Assembly: GCA_002104945.1 (NCBI GenBank)
Contig: MCFH01000050.1
Span: 345,027 to 409,026, forward strand
From: Piromyces finnis
Lineage: Eukaryota > Neocallimastigomycota > Neocallimastigomycetes > Neocallimastigales > Neocallimastigaceae
DNA: 64,000 bases
Reading direction: 5' to 3'
A program made the translations under genes and the position numbers. This document shows, one piece after another, positions 1 to 13,641 of the stretch (positions are counted from its first letter, which is position 1; each line of letters starts with the position of its first letter). The notes beneath the pieces are model-generated. The model was not told the DNA's origin. It did no database searches and saw nothing but the letters and a program-made list of their open reading frames with translations.

Positions 1-2709
1 ATTGATATATACCTTAAATATATTTAATTGTAGGTATTTACTAAAGTGATGCAAGATGCACCTTTAATTTATTGTATAAAATGTTAAAAAGAGTTTTATA
101 ATTATTAATTAAAATTCGTGTAACAATAATAATCTAAAATATTTTTTAACATACTTGACAGAAATTCATAAATAAGCAAGAATTTTTTTTTTAGTACAAA
201 TATGTGAAAAAGAGGTTATTTTTCGACTTCTTGAATTTCACAAATTTCCTTGTCCTATAATACTAAATACTTACTTGATTATCATCCTAATAGATAATAT
301 ATATATATATATCTATTTTTTTAAATTAAGTAGTGGAATTGATAAAGTAAAAATAGAAAAACCATCATAAAAAATATTAAAACTAATAAAAATTAAAGTA
401 TCCCCTTATTAATACTATGATAGTTGAATTAAATTCATTTTAAATACATATTTTCCATTTATTAGAACTAAAAATATTCATGTTGTTCTACTTTTCACTT
501 TTCATATTACTTTTTTTTTTTTTTAATAAATAAAATTTCCCACACTTTTACTTTATCGGAGGATTTTAATTCTTATTTTCCACTTTTCCACCCTTTATAC
601 TGTATTAATGAATTAATATATAACTAAAAATGTTAAAAAAAAAAAAGAAAAATTGTAGATATTTATTACATATAAAACTTATGATCAAATCATATGATCA
701 CATAAATTTATCTATTAAATGAATATGTAGTAATTAATAGTATAATTGATTTTATTAACTAATCTTTAATAACACTTATTTATTTAAAGCAAAAATAATA
801 AAATATAATATAATGAAATAAAATAAAATAGTAATTATATAATAAATGACACTCTTTAACCCAAAAATATTATTATTCAACAAATATAAAATTCTTTTTA
901 ATTTTCAAAATAAATAAATGAATAAGTAAATAAATTTTTTCAATTATTATTAAAATTAGCAAATGAGATAAAAACACACCTTATTAAAATTAATATATTA
1001 TTTAATATAATGTAATATATTATAATATTAAAAATAATTTAAATTTATATTTTAAAAATGCTACTAAAAAATACAAAAAAGTTAAGCTGTTCTTGTTATT
1101 CAAATGTTCCATTATTAATGAATAAAAAAAAAGGTTTCTTTTTATATAAAACAAAAAACTTAAAAAAAAAAGGATCGTTTTTTTTTGTACATTTTCTTAT
1201 ATTCTTATTAATAAAGTAAATGAATATCCATAAAGATTGATTATTACATGGAATAATTTAATTAAAATATTAATCTTTTTTTTTTTTAATTATTAATAGA
1301 AATGCTATAATAAATTTTAATAATTATAAAAATTTTTAACTTTTTTTTTTTTCTTCCTATGGTTCAATACCATATTGTATATTCTATATTTACATATTCT
1401 TTTCTTTCAAAAAAAAAATTAGGATGTTAATATTATTGTGATGGATTTTTTCATCTTTTTCTTATTCCACTACTACTACTACTATTAATCATGGAATATT
1501 ATTGTTTATTATTAATATTTAATGTTTAAAAAAGATCCAATAAATTTTTTTGAAATGGAAAATTACTCCTTTTATTCAATGTTAATCGACTAAAAAAAAT
1601 CATGCTACACTGCACCATTATTTTTGTAAAAGATATTATGGATATTATTTAGAAAAAATAATAAAATATTTTGTTTCTCTTTTATTACTTTATATATTTA
1701 AAAGTTGACTTGTTCATCATCTTATTATCTATTTTTCTTTAACTAAAGAAAAGTAATACCATTCTTCTTTATCTATTTTCATTACTTTTTTTTTTTAAAT
1801 CTTTAAATTTTAAATATTTAAATATTATTGTTCTTATTTTATAATATAAAAAGTATTTACAATGTAATATAAAAATATATTAATTTATATATTAATACTA
1901 TACTATAATATATTATCTGAATCAACTAATGGTTTATAAATAATAATAAATTTTAATAAATACATAATTTAAAAGGAAAGAGAAACAAAAAATCAAAATA
2001 TCTTTTTTGAAAGTTTTTTCTATAAAATATAATCTTCACAATATCAAAATTTACCATTATATCTTATTTTTAAACTTGTAGTATAAAAAATATAATAATA
2101 TTGAAGAAAACAAACTAAAAACTAAAAAAAAAAAAAAAAAAAAATTACATATATATATATAAAAAAGAAATAAAAAAACTTTATTACACACCATTTAAAT
2201 ATACATGTAAATATCTTTTTATAGCAAGTATTTTTATATATAGTATTATTATTGTCCTTATTATATATCTTAATAGATATGCTTATTTAAAAGAAGAAAT
2301 AAAATAACTGATAGTTTGACAATTTGGAATTAATAAATTATTAAATTAGAAATAAAAAATGTAAATGAAAAAAGTTGGGTTTGTGACATTGAAATTTGAC
2401 ATTTTGTTTCTGTAAATATATTAAAAAAATAACCTAATAAAAGTAATTATAATAATAACAGATAATATTCAGAAACATGATATAGCGAATAAAAAAAAAG
2501 AGGCAAGATAAATTTCTCACACTTTAAACTATTATAACAAATTTTATAGAAAAAAAATATTTCTTTTTTTTTTATGCCACATTTTAATTTGAATTTAAAT
2601 TTTATATTTATATAGAAAAAATAAAATTATCTAAATATTTATATACTAAAACTCTAAAACCTTTATCAATTATATTAGATTAAATAAAAATTATAATTAA
2701 TTTAAGAAA
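1..2709. other. gene-poor AT-rich region
   Basis: I see no coding signal here on either strand. The stretch is made of A/T-rich sequence with poly(A) and poly(T) runs of 8-20 bases and short AT dinucleotide tracts (for example around 297-312 and 2148-2162). The last few hundred bases presumably hold the promoter and 5' leader of the ubiquitin-conjugating enzyme gene starting at 2710, but no distinct regulatory motif stands out. Confidence 0.6.
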
Positions 2710-5140
2710 ATGATGACTGCTGGTAGTGTTGGTAGTAGAAGTGCTGGTAAATAATCAAATTTATATATATATACCAATGAAATAATAGAATTTAAAGAGG
2801 AAAAGTATAAAAGCTAATGGGTATTTTTCTTTTAAAAAAAATAACTATAATTATAACCATACATAATAAACATTTATAGCAACCAAACGTTTAATGAAGG
2901 AATATGCTGAACTTCAAAGTTCTCCAAATTTTCAATACTCAGCTGCTCCACTTGAAGTACATATAAAAGAAAAAGAAAATATGTCTTGTTCAAATATTTT
3001 ATTTTAAAAATTGAATGTTAATAAAATTTATTATTTGGAAATTGTTATTAATAAATAGGATAACATTTTTGATTGGCATTTTACCATCAGAGGTCCACAA
3101 GATTCAGAATTTGAAAATGGAATGTATGTAATTCTAATCAAACGATATATATATATAAACAAAAAAAGTTAAATTTTACAACAACATCAATAATTAAATT
3201 GTAACATTAATATAAAATATATATTATATATAACATTTATATATTTTAAAGATATCATGGTCGTATTGTATTACCACCACAATATCCATATAAACCACCA
3301 AGTATTTATTTCTTAACTGTAAGCTTAGAAATAAGATAATCATTATTATAAAGAATATAGGGTAAAATAAAATTAATAAATTTAAATATATTATTATTAT
3401 TAAAATTATTTAAATAAAACCATAGCCAAATGGTCGTTTTGAACTCGGAAAAAAAATTTGCTTAAGTATTACTGGATATCATCCAGAAACTTGGTTACCA
3501 GCTTGGGGAAGTAAGTAATTTATGTATTTTAGATAATAATTAATTTTATATTTCAATTTATATTATATTTTAAAAAAATAATTATAAAAAGCATTCAAAA
3601 GATAGAAAAAATAAAAAGGATGTTTTAATTATTGTTTAAATAATTAAAGCATTTAATAGAATTATTAAATAAATTAAACAATTAAAATTTATAAAATAAT
3701 AATAATAGTATGTATAAAAAGGAAAAAAACAAAAATTTTTTTTTTCTTTTTATATTTATTATTATTATTTAATTTAAAATGGGTAATTTGAGTTGAAAAT
3801 AAATAAAAAAAGAAACTAGATAAAGGAAAATCTTAAAAAAAAAAAGATTTTTAAGAAAGAATTTTTATTTAAAAATTTGATAAAGTAAATGTGAAATAAT
3901 ATTAAAATACATGAAAGCTACATGAAAATTATACGTTGATTTTTTTAATTTTAGTTTGTGTATATTAATGATAGGAAATATATTAAATATAAGAATTATC
4001 AAAAAATCTTAATTATTATTTTACTGATAATAATTTATACTCTGATAAAATTAATTATATTTATTTCTATTTACTAAAAATTTTTTAAATTTATTTTTGT
4101 ATATTAAAATTTGCATTATTAAATTTTAAAATACTATAGTTAGAACAGCTTTAATTGCTTTAATTAGTTTTATGACAACTGAAGGAAAATCAGCTGTTGG
4201 TGCTTTGGATTATACACCAGAAGAAAGAAAAGTAATTATTATTTATAATCACTTCTAGTTTTCATAATAATATTATTTGTTTGTTTATCATAAACTAATA
4301 TTTAATAATCTAAATTTACCACCTTACCTCTCATTTTTTTAATTATTAATAATCAATAAATAAAATTAACAGATTCTTGCTAAAAAGTAAGTAATATTAA
4401 TATGTTAATAAAACAACAATTGATTATTAACAATTGTTTACTTTTATAATTAAATAAAAAGATCTCAAACATGGTATTGTGAAAGATGTGGATGCAAAAA
4501 TTGTGAACAAGTATTACCAATTCCACAGAATGAAACCGAAAATCATGAAGATCATGAAGATCATGATAAATTAGCTGATATGTTGGTTGTTTATGGTGAT
4601 AAAAAAGAAAATGTTGAATCAGAAAGTCAAAAAGATACCACAATTCAAACTGATGTAAATAATACTTTACCTATATCAAACAACTCAGAAAATGAAAATA
4701 ATAATAGTATAGAACCAACAGAATCGCCATTAAATAATATAACAATAACACCAACACCAACCACCACACAACCATCTACTAATATTAATACAAATAATGT
4801 AGAAATAAACTCTTCATCTGTACAGCAAAGAGTACCAACTTCATCTACTTCTGTAAATGTAGAGCCTGTAGAACAAACCGCAACACCAGCATCAGCATCA
4901 TCTTCATCTTCTTCTAATCAACCAACAACTATACCAACAACAAATAGTTCACCATCTACATCCACTACAAATAATATTAATAGAACTAATTCCCAAGTCA
5001 ATATGAATCAAAATAATATTAATGAAGAAAGGTTCAAATCTTTCATTGATACCTTGATTATTGTTGTTTTTGGTCTTCTTGCAGCATTAGTTTATTATAG
5101 AATTAATAAAGATGCAAAGTTTTGGAATAATTTAGAATAA
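2710..5140 (+). CDS. UBE2J1: UBE2J1/Ubc6-like ER-anchored ubiquitin-conjugating enzyme E2
   Basis: Eight exons: 2710-2746, 2880-2956, 3059-3123, 3252-3318, 3426-3510, 4140-4231, 4373-4386 and 4462-5140, joining in frame to 371 residues. The UBC fold fills the N-terminal half: DNIFDWHFTIRGP, then GRIVLPPQYPYKPPSI, then GKKICLSITGYHPETW with the catalytic cysteine near residue 94, then SAVGALDYTPEERKILAKKS. These match the J family, where the usual HPN motif is replaced. After the fold comes a four-cysteine cluster (CERCGCKNC), a His/Asp/Glu patch, a roughly 150-residue Ser/Thr/Asn linker, and a C-terminal TM segment (FIDTLIIVVFGLLAALVYY) with a short tail. This is the tail-anchored layout of Ubc6/UBE2J enzymes, which ubiquitinate ER-associated degradation substrates on the cytosolic face. 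The 629-base fifth intron is unusually long for this locus, and exon 7 has only 14 bases. The family is secure; J1 rather than J2 rests on similarity recalled from memory. Confidence 0.92.
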
Positions 5141-7371
5141 TAAAAATGATAATTTTAATTAAAAGAAGCATCGTATAAAACACTTAAAAACACAAAATAA
5201 TAATTTAATAACAAAAAGAAAAAAAAAATCAAAGCAAAAAAAAAATCATTTGTATAATATTCTATATAGTATATATTAAAAAAAAAAAAAAAAAAACATT
5301 ATTAAATAATATCTATTTTTAAATCTATTTCATTTTCAATATTTTAAAGTAAATTTTCATCATTATTTTTAATAATATATCACAATATCAGCAATTCAAC
5401 AATGTAACAATATCAAATTCATTAATCCATTTAAACTATTGTTTTTACATATATAAGAAAAAAAAAAAAAAAAATTATAAAAATCGTAAAATCAAAATAC
5501 AAATCTAAAAAAAAAAAAAAGAAAGAAAGGAAAAATAGTAATAATAAAAAAAGTTTAAACGAAATCATTATAACGTATAAACTAAAATACTTTAAAGCAA
5601 CAACTACAAAAATAATAATAAAATAAATATATATATATAAATAATATCTTCTTAACTATTTTAAAAATCATTATTAAAAAATATGTGTATCTTTTTTTTC
5701 TTTAAATAAAAAAATAAATATTATGCCTATAAATATTAATTGTTAGATATGAATTAGGCATATTTTTTTTTTTTTTTATATTATAAAAGATTTAAAAAAT
5801 TATTATTATTAATTATCCATTGAAGTTAAAAATGATTATTTTATAAAGTCATTTGTTGATTTTCTTTGTATAAGATTTCTGGGTTAAACATTATTTATAC
5901 CCATACTTAATGATAGAATTCTTTAATTGTATATCTATTGATTTGAAAAATATAGACATTCCTTCCTACATTTTAATTAAAATATATATTGAAACCAGGT
6001 AATGGTTTAATGGTTTCAATATAAATAGAACTAGTAGAGTTTAATCATTTATCAATACAGCTTATTGTATGGAGTAGCATTAGCTCTCACAATAAAAATC
6101 TTAATAACAATGATTTCTTATTGGAACGAATTCATTTATTAGTTTTTATGCTTTAACAAGAGATTTGAGGATACTTCCCCTTGCAAGTATTTGTGCTGCG
6201 AAACAAGTTAAAATGTTTTGTTCAATGGAGAAAATTAAATTATATTATTAATGATCAGGAACAAAATTTATGGAAAAACAACAACAAACCAATAATTTAA
6301 TATATTAATTTAATTTAATTATGCAAACAAATGTATAGATTAAGTTGGAATGCTTTTTTTTTTTTTTTTTTTTTTTTTCATAATAAATAATAAAATTAAT
6401 TATACTTTTTTTTTTTTTTTTGTGACCATTTTTTATTATTCTTTAATTATTAACTTTGTTTTTCCCTTTCTATCTATTTAATTAATTTTTAATATATATA
6501 AATATTTATTATAATTTTTCCATTCCATGATAATTTACAACTTTTGTGCTCTTATTGTTCTTATACATACTATATTGGTATTGCCGTTGACCCTCTCAAT
6601 ATCTTAATACTTAATATCTCAATACCCAAAATAATGGTGGCTTGAAAGTAGATGATGGTCTTCAACAATTCTTTATGAATATCTTTACCGTTCATATGGA
6701 TTTCATGTTCCATATATAGAGGTTTGCCGAGACTGATACGCATAAGATAATTTGAATTATGAGATCTGAGAGCTTTATTTCCATTGTTAAAGCTACTTTT
6801 TTTTTTCAATAATATTTTCTAATGACGTTAGTATTTTTAATATTAATTATAATAAGTTTTTTATGTTATGAACAAGATTTTTTGAACCAAGGGTGATGAG
6901 ACATATGAGGATTAAATTGGTCAAGATCTATTACTTTATTAAAAAAAAAAAATAAGCTCATACCATGCAAAAGCAATGTAAATTAATAGATTAATGAGGA
7001 AAACAAATAAATAAAACTATATATATGTATATATGCAAATGAAAAACTGTAAAACAAGCTTCTTTTTTTTTTTTTTTTGTCATAAACTCTGTCACCCAAA
7101 ACTCATTCATATAAAACAAAAATTGGTATTTATATGAAGTATATTTAAACTTTGTACCTGATTAATATTTTTTTTAATATTGAATTCATTGAAAAGGGGA
7201 AAATAAATATAAAATATTTTATGAAAAAAAGTAAATTATTGAAAAAAAAAAAAGTTCACTTTATAATATAATAGATAATATTCCTTAGTTTTATTACTAT
7301 TTTTATTATATTGTTGATATTTTTCATTTACAAATAAGGAGTTTATATATTAACCATTATGGTTTAAATCA
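5141..7371. other. intergenic region with a less AT-rich, possibly relic stretch (about 5950-6830)
   Basis: No intact gene can be supported. The first 700 bases downstream of the E2 gene are simple A/T sequence. From about 5950 to 6830 the composition is noticeably less AT-rich and holds short open stretches on both strands, broken by stops, including a 79-codon minus-strand stretch at 6570-6809 that I do not recognise. It may be the remains of an old gene or element. A 13-bp inverted repeat lies at 5985-6023. After 6840 the sequence returns to simple A/T. Confidence 0.4.
5985..6023. repeat. 13-bp perfect inverted repeat (hairpin)
   Basis: The arm TATATTGAAACCA at 5985-5997 is the exact reverse complement of TGGTTTCAATATA at 6011-6023, with a 13-base spacer that contains a further copy of TGGTTT. 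It sits in the less AT-rich patch 0.85 kb past the E2 gene. Five G/C pairs in each arm make it less likely to be chance than the A/T-only palindromes common here. Function unknown. Confidence 0.6.
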
Positions 7372-7448
<77 letters not shown>

Positions 7449-7502
7449 GTTTATTATTATGTTTATTGTTATGTTTATTATGTTTATTATTATTAATTAT
7501 TA
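7372..7502. repeat. (ATT)n microsatellite grading into ATGTTT variants
   Basis: About 25 uninterrupted ATT triplets run to about 7448, followed by irregular units in which ATG and TTT interrupt the array, to about 7502. The Leu/Ile/Met/Phe-rich reading frame that opens through it is a by-product of the repeat. Confidence 0.9.
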
Positions 7503-10500
7503 TTCAAAAAAAAAGGTTACATTCCAAAATTTTTACAAAGATATAAATATTTTTAAAGTTTATACATTGAATTTTTGTACAAATTTTATTTTCAAATTTT
7601 TCATAAATGATTTTAATCTTCTTTTTTATCCACAACCAAAAAAATTATATATTATAAATATTATCTAATATATTTTATTTAATTTACATTACCATCAATT
7701 TCTTAATTTAAAAAAAAAATAAAATAAAATAAAAAAAAAACCTTTCCTTTTATTATAACCAATTATAAACCGTTCAATAACAAAATTAATGCTTTATATT
7801 TTATAATAAATCATCATAAAATTATGAAGAAATAAAAAGTCTTCATTTTTCCTATATTAATTCTATCCTCATCCTCACCATCATACCATATCACCATATC
7901 ATTAATTTGGGTGACATCGTTTATTTTCATTCATTCATATCCAAAAATTAAATTAAACAGAATTATCGAAAGAAAAGAAAATTTTTTTGTTTTTTTATAT
8001 ATATAATTTATATATATTCAAATCAATTATTCAATAAATTTTGATGTAACACAATTTAGTTTTATATTAATTTATTTTAAAATAATATATTAGTTTTTTA
8101 TAATATTTCCATGAAACATTTTACTTTTTAAAAAGTATACTTTTTTAAAAAAAATTGATATTTAAATTATATTTGAATATATTAAGGATTATATATTATA
8201 ATATAAATTTATATAGAATTATTAATTATGAGTAATACCAAAATGAAAAAAAAAAAAAAAAAAATAAGAAAATCGCAATGTATTAAATAATATAATAATG
8301 AAAGTAATATTAATGAAGATAATAATAAAAGAAATAATAATAATAGGAAAAGAATATTATTAAAGCAATGATGATTAATAATTATAATAATTGTTCATTA
8401 TTTAGTATTTTAATAGTATTTATAACAACAATGAAAACAAAAATGAAGAAAGAGAAAGATTTTTGGATATCCTAAAAGAGCTGGTCTATTTTTATTAAAT
8501 TATTTCAATTTTCACTAGTATTTTTTATTCCTTTTTTTTTTTTTTTTGGCAATAAGAATTATTATTTAGCAGTGAGTTACATTCCTTCCTATATAAAAAT
8601 TTCAATTCACAACAATATCTGACCAAAAAAAAAAAAAGACCATAAAATAAATTTTATGTCTATACTTTTTTTATATAAAGTACTTTTTTTTCATTATGTA
8701 AAAGTTTTTTTTTTCCTTTCTTTCTTTCTTTTCCTTTATATATATATATGTATATATATAAATGGGTATCCTTAAATAAAGAAAGGGCTATTTTCAAGGT
8801 AAAATATGAATTTTTTTTATAATATTTAATAAAATAAAATATATTATATATTATAATATATTATAAAAGCAACAACGACAGTAACAAGATAAGTATTTCT
8901 CATTTATATATATTTAAAGTAATAATAATGATAATGATAAATTATATATAAACCTGAAAGGTATGAAAAAAAATTTTTTTATTTTTTGTTTGTCTATCAT
9001 TTAATGACCTATTTATGATAGACATGACATACATGAAATATGAAAATAGATAACTAATAACATCAAAACTATAAAAATAAATAAGAAAAAAAGAGCAATC
9101 TACCTCTTTTTATAGCTAACTTTTTTTTAAAAAATAAATAATAAAAATAAAAAAGAGAATTTTACAATTTACATTCATCAAGTAATTTATTTGTTTATTA
9201 ATTATTCATTCACTTATTAAAGAAAATGATACAATAATATATACAATATATAATTCAATATATTAGATTTTAAACAATGATATATTTTTATATATTATTA
9301 CTAAATTTTAATAATTATATTAAATCTTTTTACAGAAAATAAAAATGATAATTTAATAACGAAGAAAAAATTAAGTAAAACAAAAAAAGAAAGATTACAG
9401 TTTTTAAATTATATATAAAATTATATATAATTTTATATATAATTTTATATATTATCCACATTTATTATGAATCATATTAAAATACATTAGAAAAATTAAT
9501 AATGAATTAATCCACTATTTCTTTTTTTTTATTATAATTTTTCTCATCAAATATTAATTAATAAAAAAAAAAAAAGATCATGGCTATTATCTATATAATC
9601 TATATAGGTAAGTTTATTTCATTATCTAAATATATAAATAATAATAAATAAAATAACTTTTGAAAATTCATTATATATTTAAATATCAAATGAAAAAAAA
9701 AACATAATATTACTATTTTATTAATAATTAAAAATAATATGTTAAAAAAAACAAAAAGTAAAATATAAAAACGAAAGAAATAACTGTATTAAAATTTAAA
9801 AAAAAAAAAAAAAAGTTAACTATTAAATTTTTGCACTCTGTAGTGAATTAGTATACAACATTACACAAAAGTATTATACTGTTTCCTATTTGTTAATATA
9901 AAATTAAACCTATTTAAAATATATGGTTATACATAGAAACTTCTTTTTATAAGACCAACAAAGTAACTAATGAATAAAAATGTTACATTATATTACATAA
10001 TAGGAAAAATAAATATAAAAATAAGAATGTTATTTTAAAATAGATCTAAATCTAATTTATTTATTTTTTTTTTGTTTATATATAGTAAAAAAATTAATAT
10101 AATTTTAAAGTTGTTTTAATTAGCTAAATTTGTATAAATTAAATTAAATAATAATAATAAAGTAAATATTCATACATATATTTTTTAAATAATATAACCA
10201 TGTTTTAACTTTAATGAGTATAAAATTTTCTTGTTTATTTGTACATTTATAAATTAAAAAGGCGTGTTTGTGCTTAATCTAAATTTTCAATTTAATGATA
10301 TATATTAGAATAACTTAGAATAATTTAATATAAAATAGAATAAATACAAGTTAAGCCACATATTTGATATAAAGTATGTAACGCCATAAATTAAGATATA
10401 AAAATAATAATGTAAAATTTATTAAGCCTTGTAATTACCTTTAATAAAATTTTATTTAATAAATAAAGTTATATTAAACCTAAACTTATTAATATATAAA

Positions 10501-11210
10501 CACAAATTGATTAAATAGAAATATTTAATTAAAGTTTAGAAATTTAGCCTACATTACATTATAAACAATTTAAAATATGAAAAAAAAAATTTTTTTTTTT
10601 TTAACATTGAATTTCTAATAAAATAATCACTAAAAAGTTTCATTTAACTATCGTTACTGAAAAAATGGTATACCAAGTCAATAGAGTTATTGTATTTATT
10701 AAACTATAATAATACTATTTTTTAATAGTATAGAAGGATAGAGTATGGAGTACTTATAGAATATAATGTATGTATAGGGTACAGTAAAAAGCATAAAATA
10801 TAGTAAAGTAGAATATTATACTATTATCAGTATATAATATGTATATAATCTATATAATCTATGTATGATTTATTATATTGTTAAATAATGATGATGATAA
10901 AAGTTGTCATTATACTATTTATTCTATAGGTATTAATTACAGTAATTTCTTTTCTTTTTTTTTTTTTTTTTTTTATTATTATTATTTTATGGATATGGAT
11001 TTTATTATAACGAACAATAATTTCTTTATATATATTATTACAATAATCATTTTATATAGATATATTAATTTTTACTTTAAATTGTTTGAAAATAATAATA
11101 AATAAAGAGGGAACTAATATTAAAAGTATGATATAGAAAATAAAAACAATGAAGAGAAAGGGAGAAAGCACACTTTTTTTTTTTTTTTTTTTTAACTATT
11201 ACTTTTAATG

Positions 11211-11249
<39 letters not shown>

Positions 11250-11411
11250 GTTGTTGTTGTTGTTGTTGTTGTTTTATTTCAGTTTTAGACTTTATTATAA
11301 AAAAATTAATCATGTTGTATTAAATGAATAAAAAAAATTTAGTTTTTTTTTTTTTTTTATTTTATTCTCTAAATGAATAAATATTTATCCTAAATTTTTT
11401 TTTGAAAAATT
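7503..11411. other. gene-poor AT-rich region
   Basis: I see no supportable gene. The stretch is A/T-rich with many homopolymers. Around 8228-8480 there is a short Asn/Lys-rich open stretch interrupted by stops, and around 9412-9455 a self-complementary TATATAAAATT array. Neither can be tied to a function. An ATT/GTT microsatellite occupies 11212-11273. Confidence 0.5.
11212..11273. repeat. (ATT)n followed directly by (GTT)n microsatellite
   Basis: An ATT triplet array at about 11212-11249 switches abruptly to a GTT array at about 11250-11273. It lies about 0.2 kb past the 3' end of the 719-codon gene on the minus strand. Confidence 0.9.
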
Positions 11412-11413
11412 TA

Positions 11414-11428
11414 GCCAGAGCTCCTGGC
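11414..11428. other. GC-rich hairpin in the 3' flank of the 719-codon gene
   Basis: GCCAG at 11414-11418 and CTGGC at 11424-11428 are perfect complements around the loop AGCTC, in otherwise A/T-only sequence. On the minus strand it lies about 55 bases past the stop codon of the upstream gene, in the expected 3' UTR. It could be an RNA stem in the mRNA tail, or chance. Confidence 0.4.
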
Positions 11429-11481
11429 CTGAATAAATATTAATTCATTCATAAACAAAAAAAAAAAAAAAAGAAAGCTAT

Positions 11482-13641
11482 TTATTTCTTTTTAGTAGTT
11501 TTATTCTTTTCGCTTTTACTTCTACGATAAGTTTTAATAGTAACTAATTCAGAAATAAATAATACTTTATCACCATTTGATATAACAAAAAAGTAATAAG
11601 TATTATTTCTTCCAAGTTTTGAATTATACAATAATGTAGTATTATCACCAATAATATAAGGCGAAGAATGAATAAAATTTGCCTTTGACCCAGCTTCAAA
11701 TACACGCTTAATACGATCTTCAGAATTAAAGGTTTCACTTTCATTACTGCTATTTGTGTCATCATCGATTTCATCATTATCTCTTGTTTTTCCCATACCT
11801 TTTTTGATAATAGAATAGTAGGAAAGAAGGAGACCATTTGAACTAAAATATTCTCTATGTTTATCAATTTCATTAATACAATTAATTTCTAAAAACAAAT
11901 TTTTACTACTTTGCTCATCTAATATTAGTTCTTGTACTTTTTTCTTTTCGGTGTTCCGGCTAGATGAAATGGTACATTCATTAATAGTAATGGAGGATAT
12001 ATTAATTTTTGGGATGGTTTTCTTTTCTTCAGTGACACTTTTTGGTGATTGTACATACGGCGGATATATATTATTATTTGATTGATATTGACAATTATAA
12101 TTATTATATAAATTGATGGTAGCATGGGTTGAGCGATCTATAGTAGAATAAATGGCAGATTCAGGAAAACAAATTGGTGAAAGATTGTTTTGTAATTGTT
12201 GAGAATATGTATTTACAATAGGGTTTGAATCCAAAAGACCACCACTTATCGTAGGATTAAATTTATACACTTGATCTGAAAATGTATTATTTTGCGGTGA
12301 AGGTAATGAAGTAAGCAGCATGGAAATATTTGTATTCATAGTATTTATACGTGTATCTAATGATGTTGTAGTATCTAAGGTAGGGGAAGGGAGAAACTGA
12401 TTTTGTAATATTGATGGCATATTAGAATGATTTTTGATTGGTATGAGTACACCTGAATTATTTACAACAGTAGAAGCTTGAGACATTACTATAGGAGTAT
12501 TATTTTTATATTCACCATAATTTAACATCATAGTGTTTGCTGCTGCTGCATTATTAGTATTGGAAGGTGAAAAATCATTAGAAATAAAATTTACTTGATT
12601 ATTATTAATAGGAACGTCAGATTTTGTATATGGTAAGGATTCTAGGTTCTGCAGGGAAGAATTAATGTTCAAGTCCGAAACTACTGGGGATTGTACAATG
12701 GTATTTTGATCACAGTGGAATAAATTTTCTATAGTAATTTCTTTAGGAGAGGATGGAAGTAAAGCTTTTTTAATATTATTTGTAGTTAATAGTGGAGATG
12801 ATGTTTGACTTTTTAATTCATTCTTGTCTGATGAATCATTATAATAGTAATCTTGAACAATAAAAGAATTTAAAAATTCTGGATATTTTTTATTGTATAA
12901 TCCTTGATATGTTTGTGATCCCTTGTACAAAACAAGTTCTATGATAGCAGAAGAATAAGTATCTTCATGTTTGGTACCTTGAAATTCCACAAAGATGTAA
13001 AAGTATTTCTTTTTTCTATTGGAATTACTTTTCATTTGGACATCTTGATAATAATTTAAAAAATCGCTATTATCATTAACTAAATTTGAATTAATTGACC
13101 TGTAATACATAGTAGTAGAATTTAATGGCATTACTTGACTTAAAGGTAGAAATTTAAAGCTTAATTTAACATTTTCAAAATTATTATTTTTTTTCCCATC
13201 AGCGTAACGGACATTGTTTACTTTATCTATACTTTCGATTTTTACACAATGTAATTTTTTAAATTCTTTTCTAATGATATCGTTGACTTCACGTTCTTTG
13301 ATTCTATCATCTGTTCTTATACAATAATAAATTCTATAATCCTCTTCATTCAGTGAAAATGTAAATTTTTCTCTTTTGTTTTCATTATTTATTAAAATTT
13401 CAATTTCTTGATTGTAAAAAACATAATCTTTCACAGGCTCTATTGATTTTTCAGTTGCTAACAATCTAAAAAAGGAAGATAAAGTTTTCAAATAAAAAGA
13501 AAAGTATTTCTTTTTACTCTCGCTATTATTTATTTTCCTTTTTTTAGTTATTTGTTTCTTCCCTGTTGATGTTGACTTAGCACATTGGTTTTTTAATTTT
13601 CTTTTTTTTTCATTATTTATAGTATTTTCTTGTGTACTCAT
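11482..13641 (-). CDS. 719-residue protein of unknown family, nuclear-looking
   Basis: A single uninterrupted reading frame from ATG (13641) to TAA (11482). I do not recognise the family. The first 45 residues are strongly basic (KKRKLKN, KKQITKKRKIN), like a nuclear localisation signal, and the last 20 are again basic (YRRSKSEKNKTTKKK). Between them are a structured-looking segment (about 50-260, alternating beta-like strands such as KKYFYIFVEFQGTKHEDTYS), an Asn/Ser/Pro-rich low-complexity middle (about 270-540), and a second structured segment (about 570-700, including SKANFIHSSPYIIGDNTTLLY). Two folded parts separated by a disordered linker between basic ends would suit a transcription regulator with an Ig-like or p53-like fold, but no signature motif supports that. 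It is intronless, unlike most neighbours. Flanking gaps of several kb suggest a stand-alone gene. Confidence 0.75.
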   Translation of the reverse strand: MSTQENTINNEKKRKLKNQCAKSTSTGKKQITKKRKINNSESKKKYFSFYLKTLSSFFRLLATEKSIEPVKDYVFYNQEIEILINNENKREKFTFSLNEEDYRIYYCIRTDDRIKEREVNDIIRKEFKKLHCVKIESIDKVNNVRYADGKKNNNFENVKLSFKFLPLSQVMPLNSTTMYYRSINSNLVNDNSDFLNYYQDVQMKSNSNRKKKYFYIFVEFQGTKHEDTYSSAIIELVLYKGSQTYQGLYNKKYPEFLNSFIVQDYYYNDSSDKNELKSQTSSPLLTTNNIKKALLPSSPKEITIENLFHCDQNTIVQSPVVSDLNINSSLQNLESLPYTKSDVPINNNQVNFISNDFSPSNTNNAAAANTMMLNYGEYKNNTPIVMSQASTVVNNSGVLIPIKNHSNMPSILQNQFLPSPTLDTTTSLDTRINTMNTNISMLLTSLPSPQNNTFSDQVYKFNPTISGGLLDSNPIVNTYSQQLQNNLSPICFPESAIYSTIDRSTHATINLYNNYNCQYQSNNNIYPPYVQSPKSVTEEKKTIPKINISSITINECTISSSRNTEKKKVQELILDEQSSKNLFLEINCINEIDKHREYFSSNGLLLSYYSIIKKGMGKTRDNDEIDDDTNSSNESETFNSEDRIKRVFEAGSKANFIHSSPYIIGDNTTLLYNSKLGRNNTYYFFVISNGDKVLFISELVTIKTYRRSKSEKNKTTKKK

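Noticed and set aside
6570-6809. 79-codon minus-strand frame
   Set aside because: No recognisable domain, no partner exons and no clear start context. It may be a relic, but I cannot support it as a gene.
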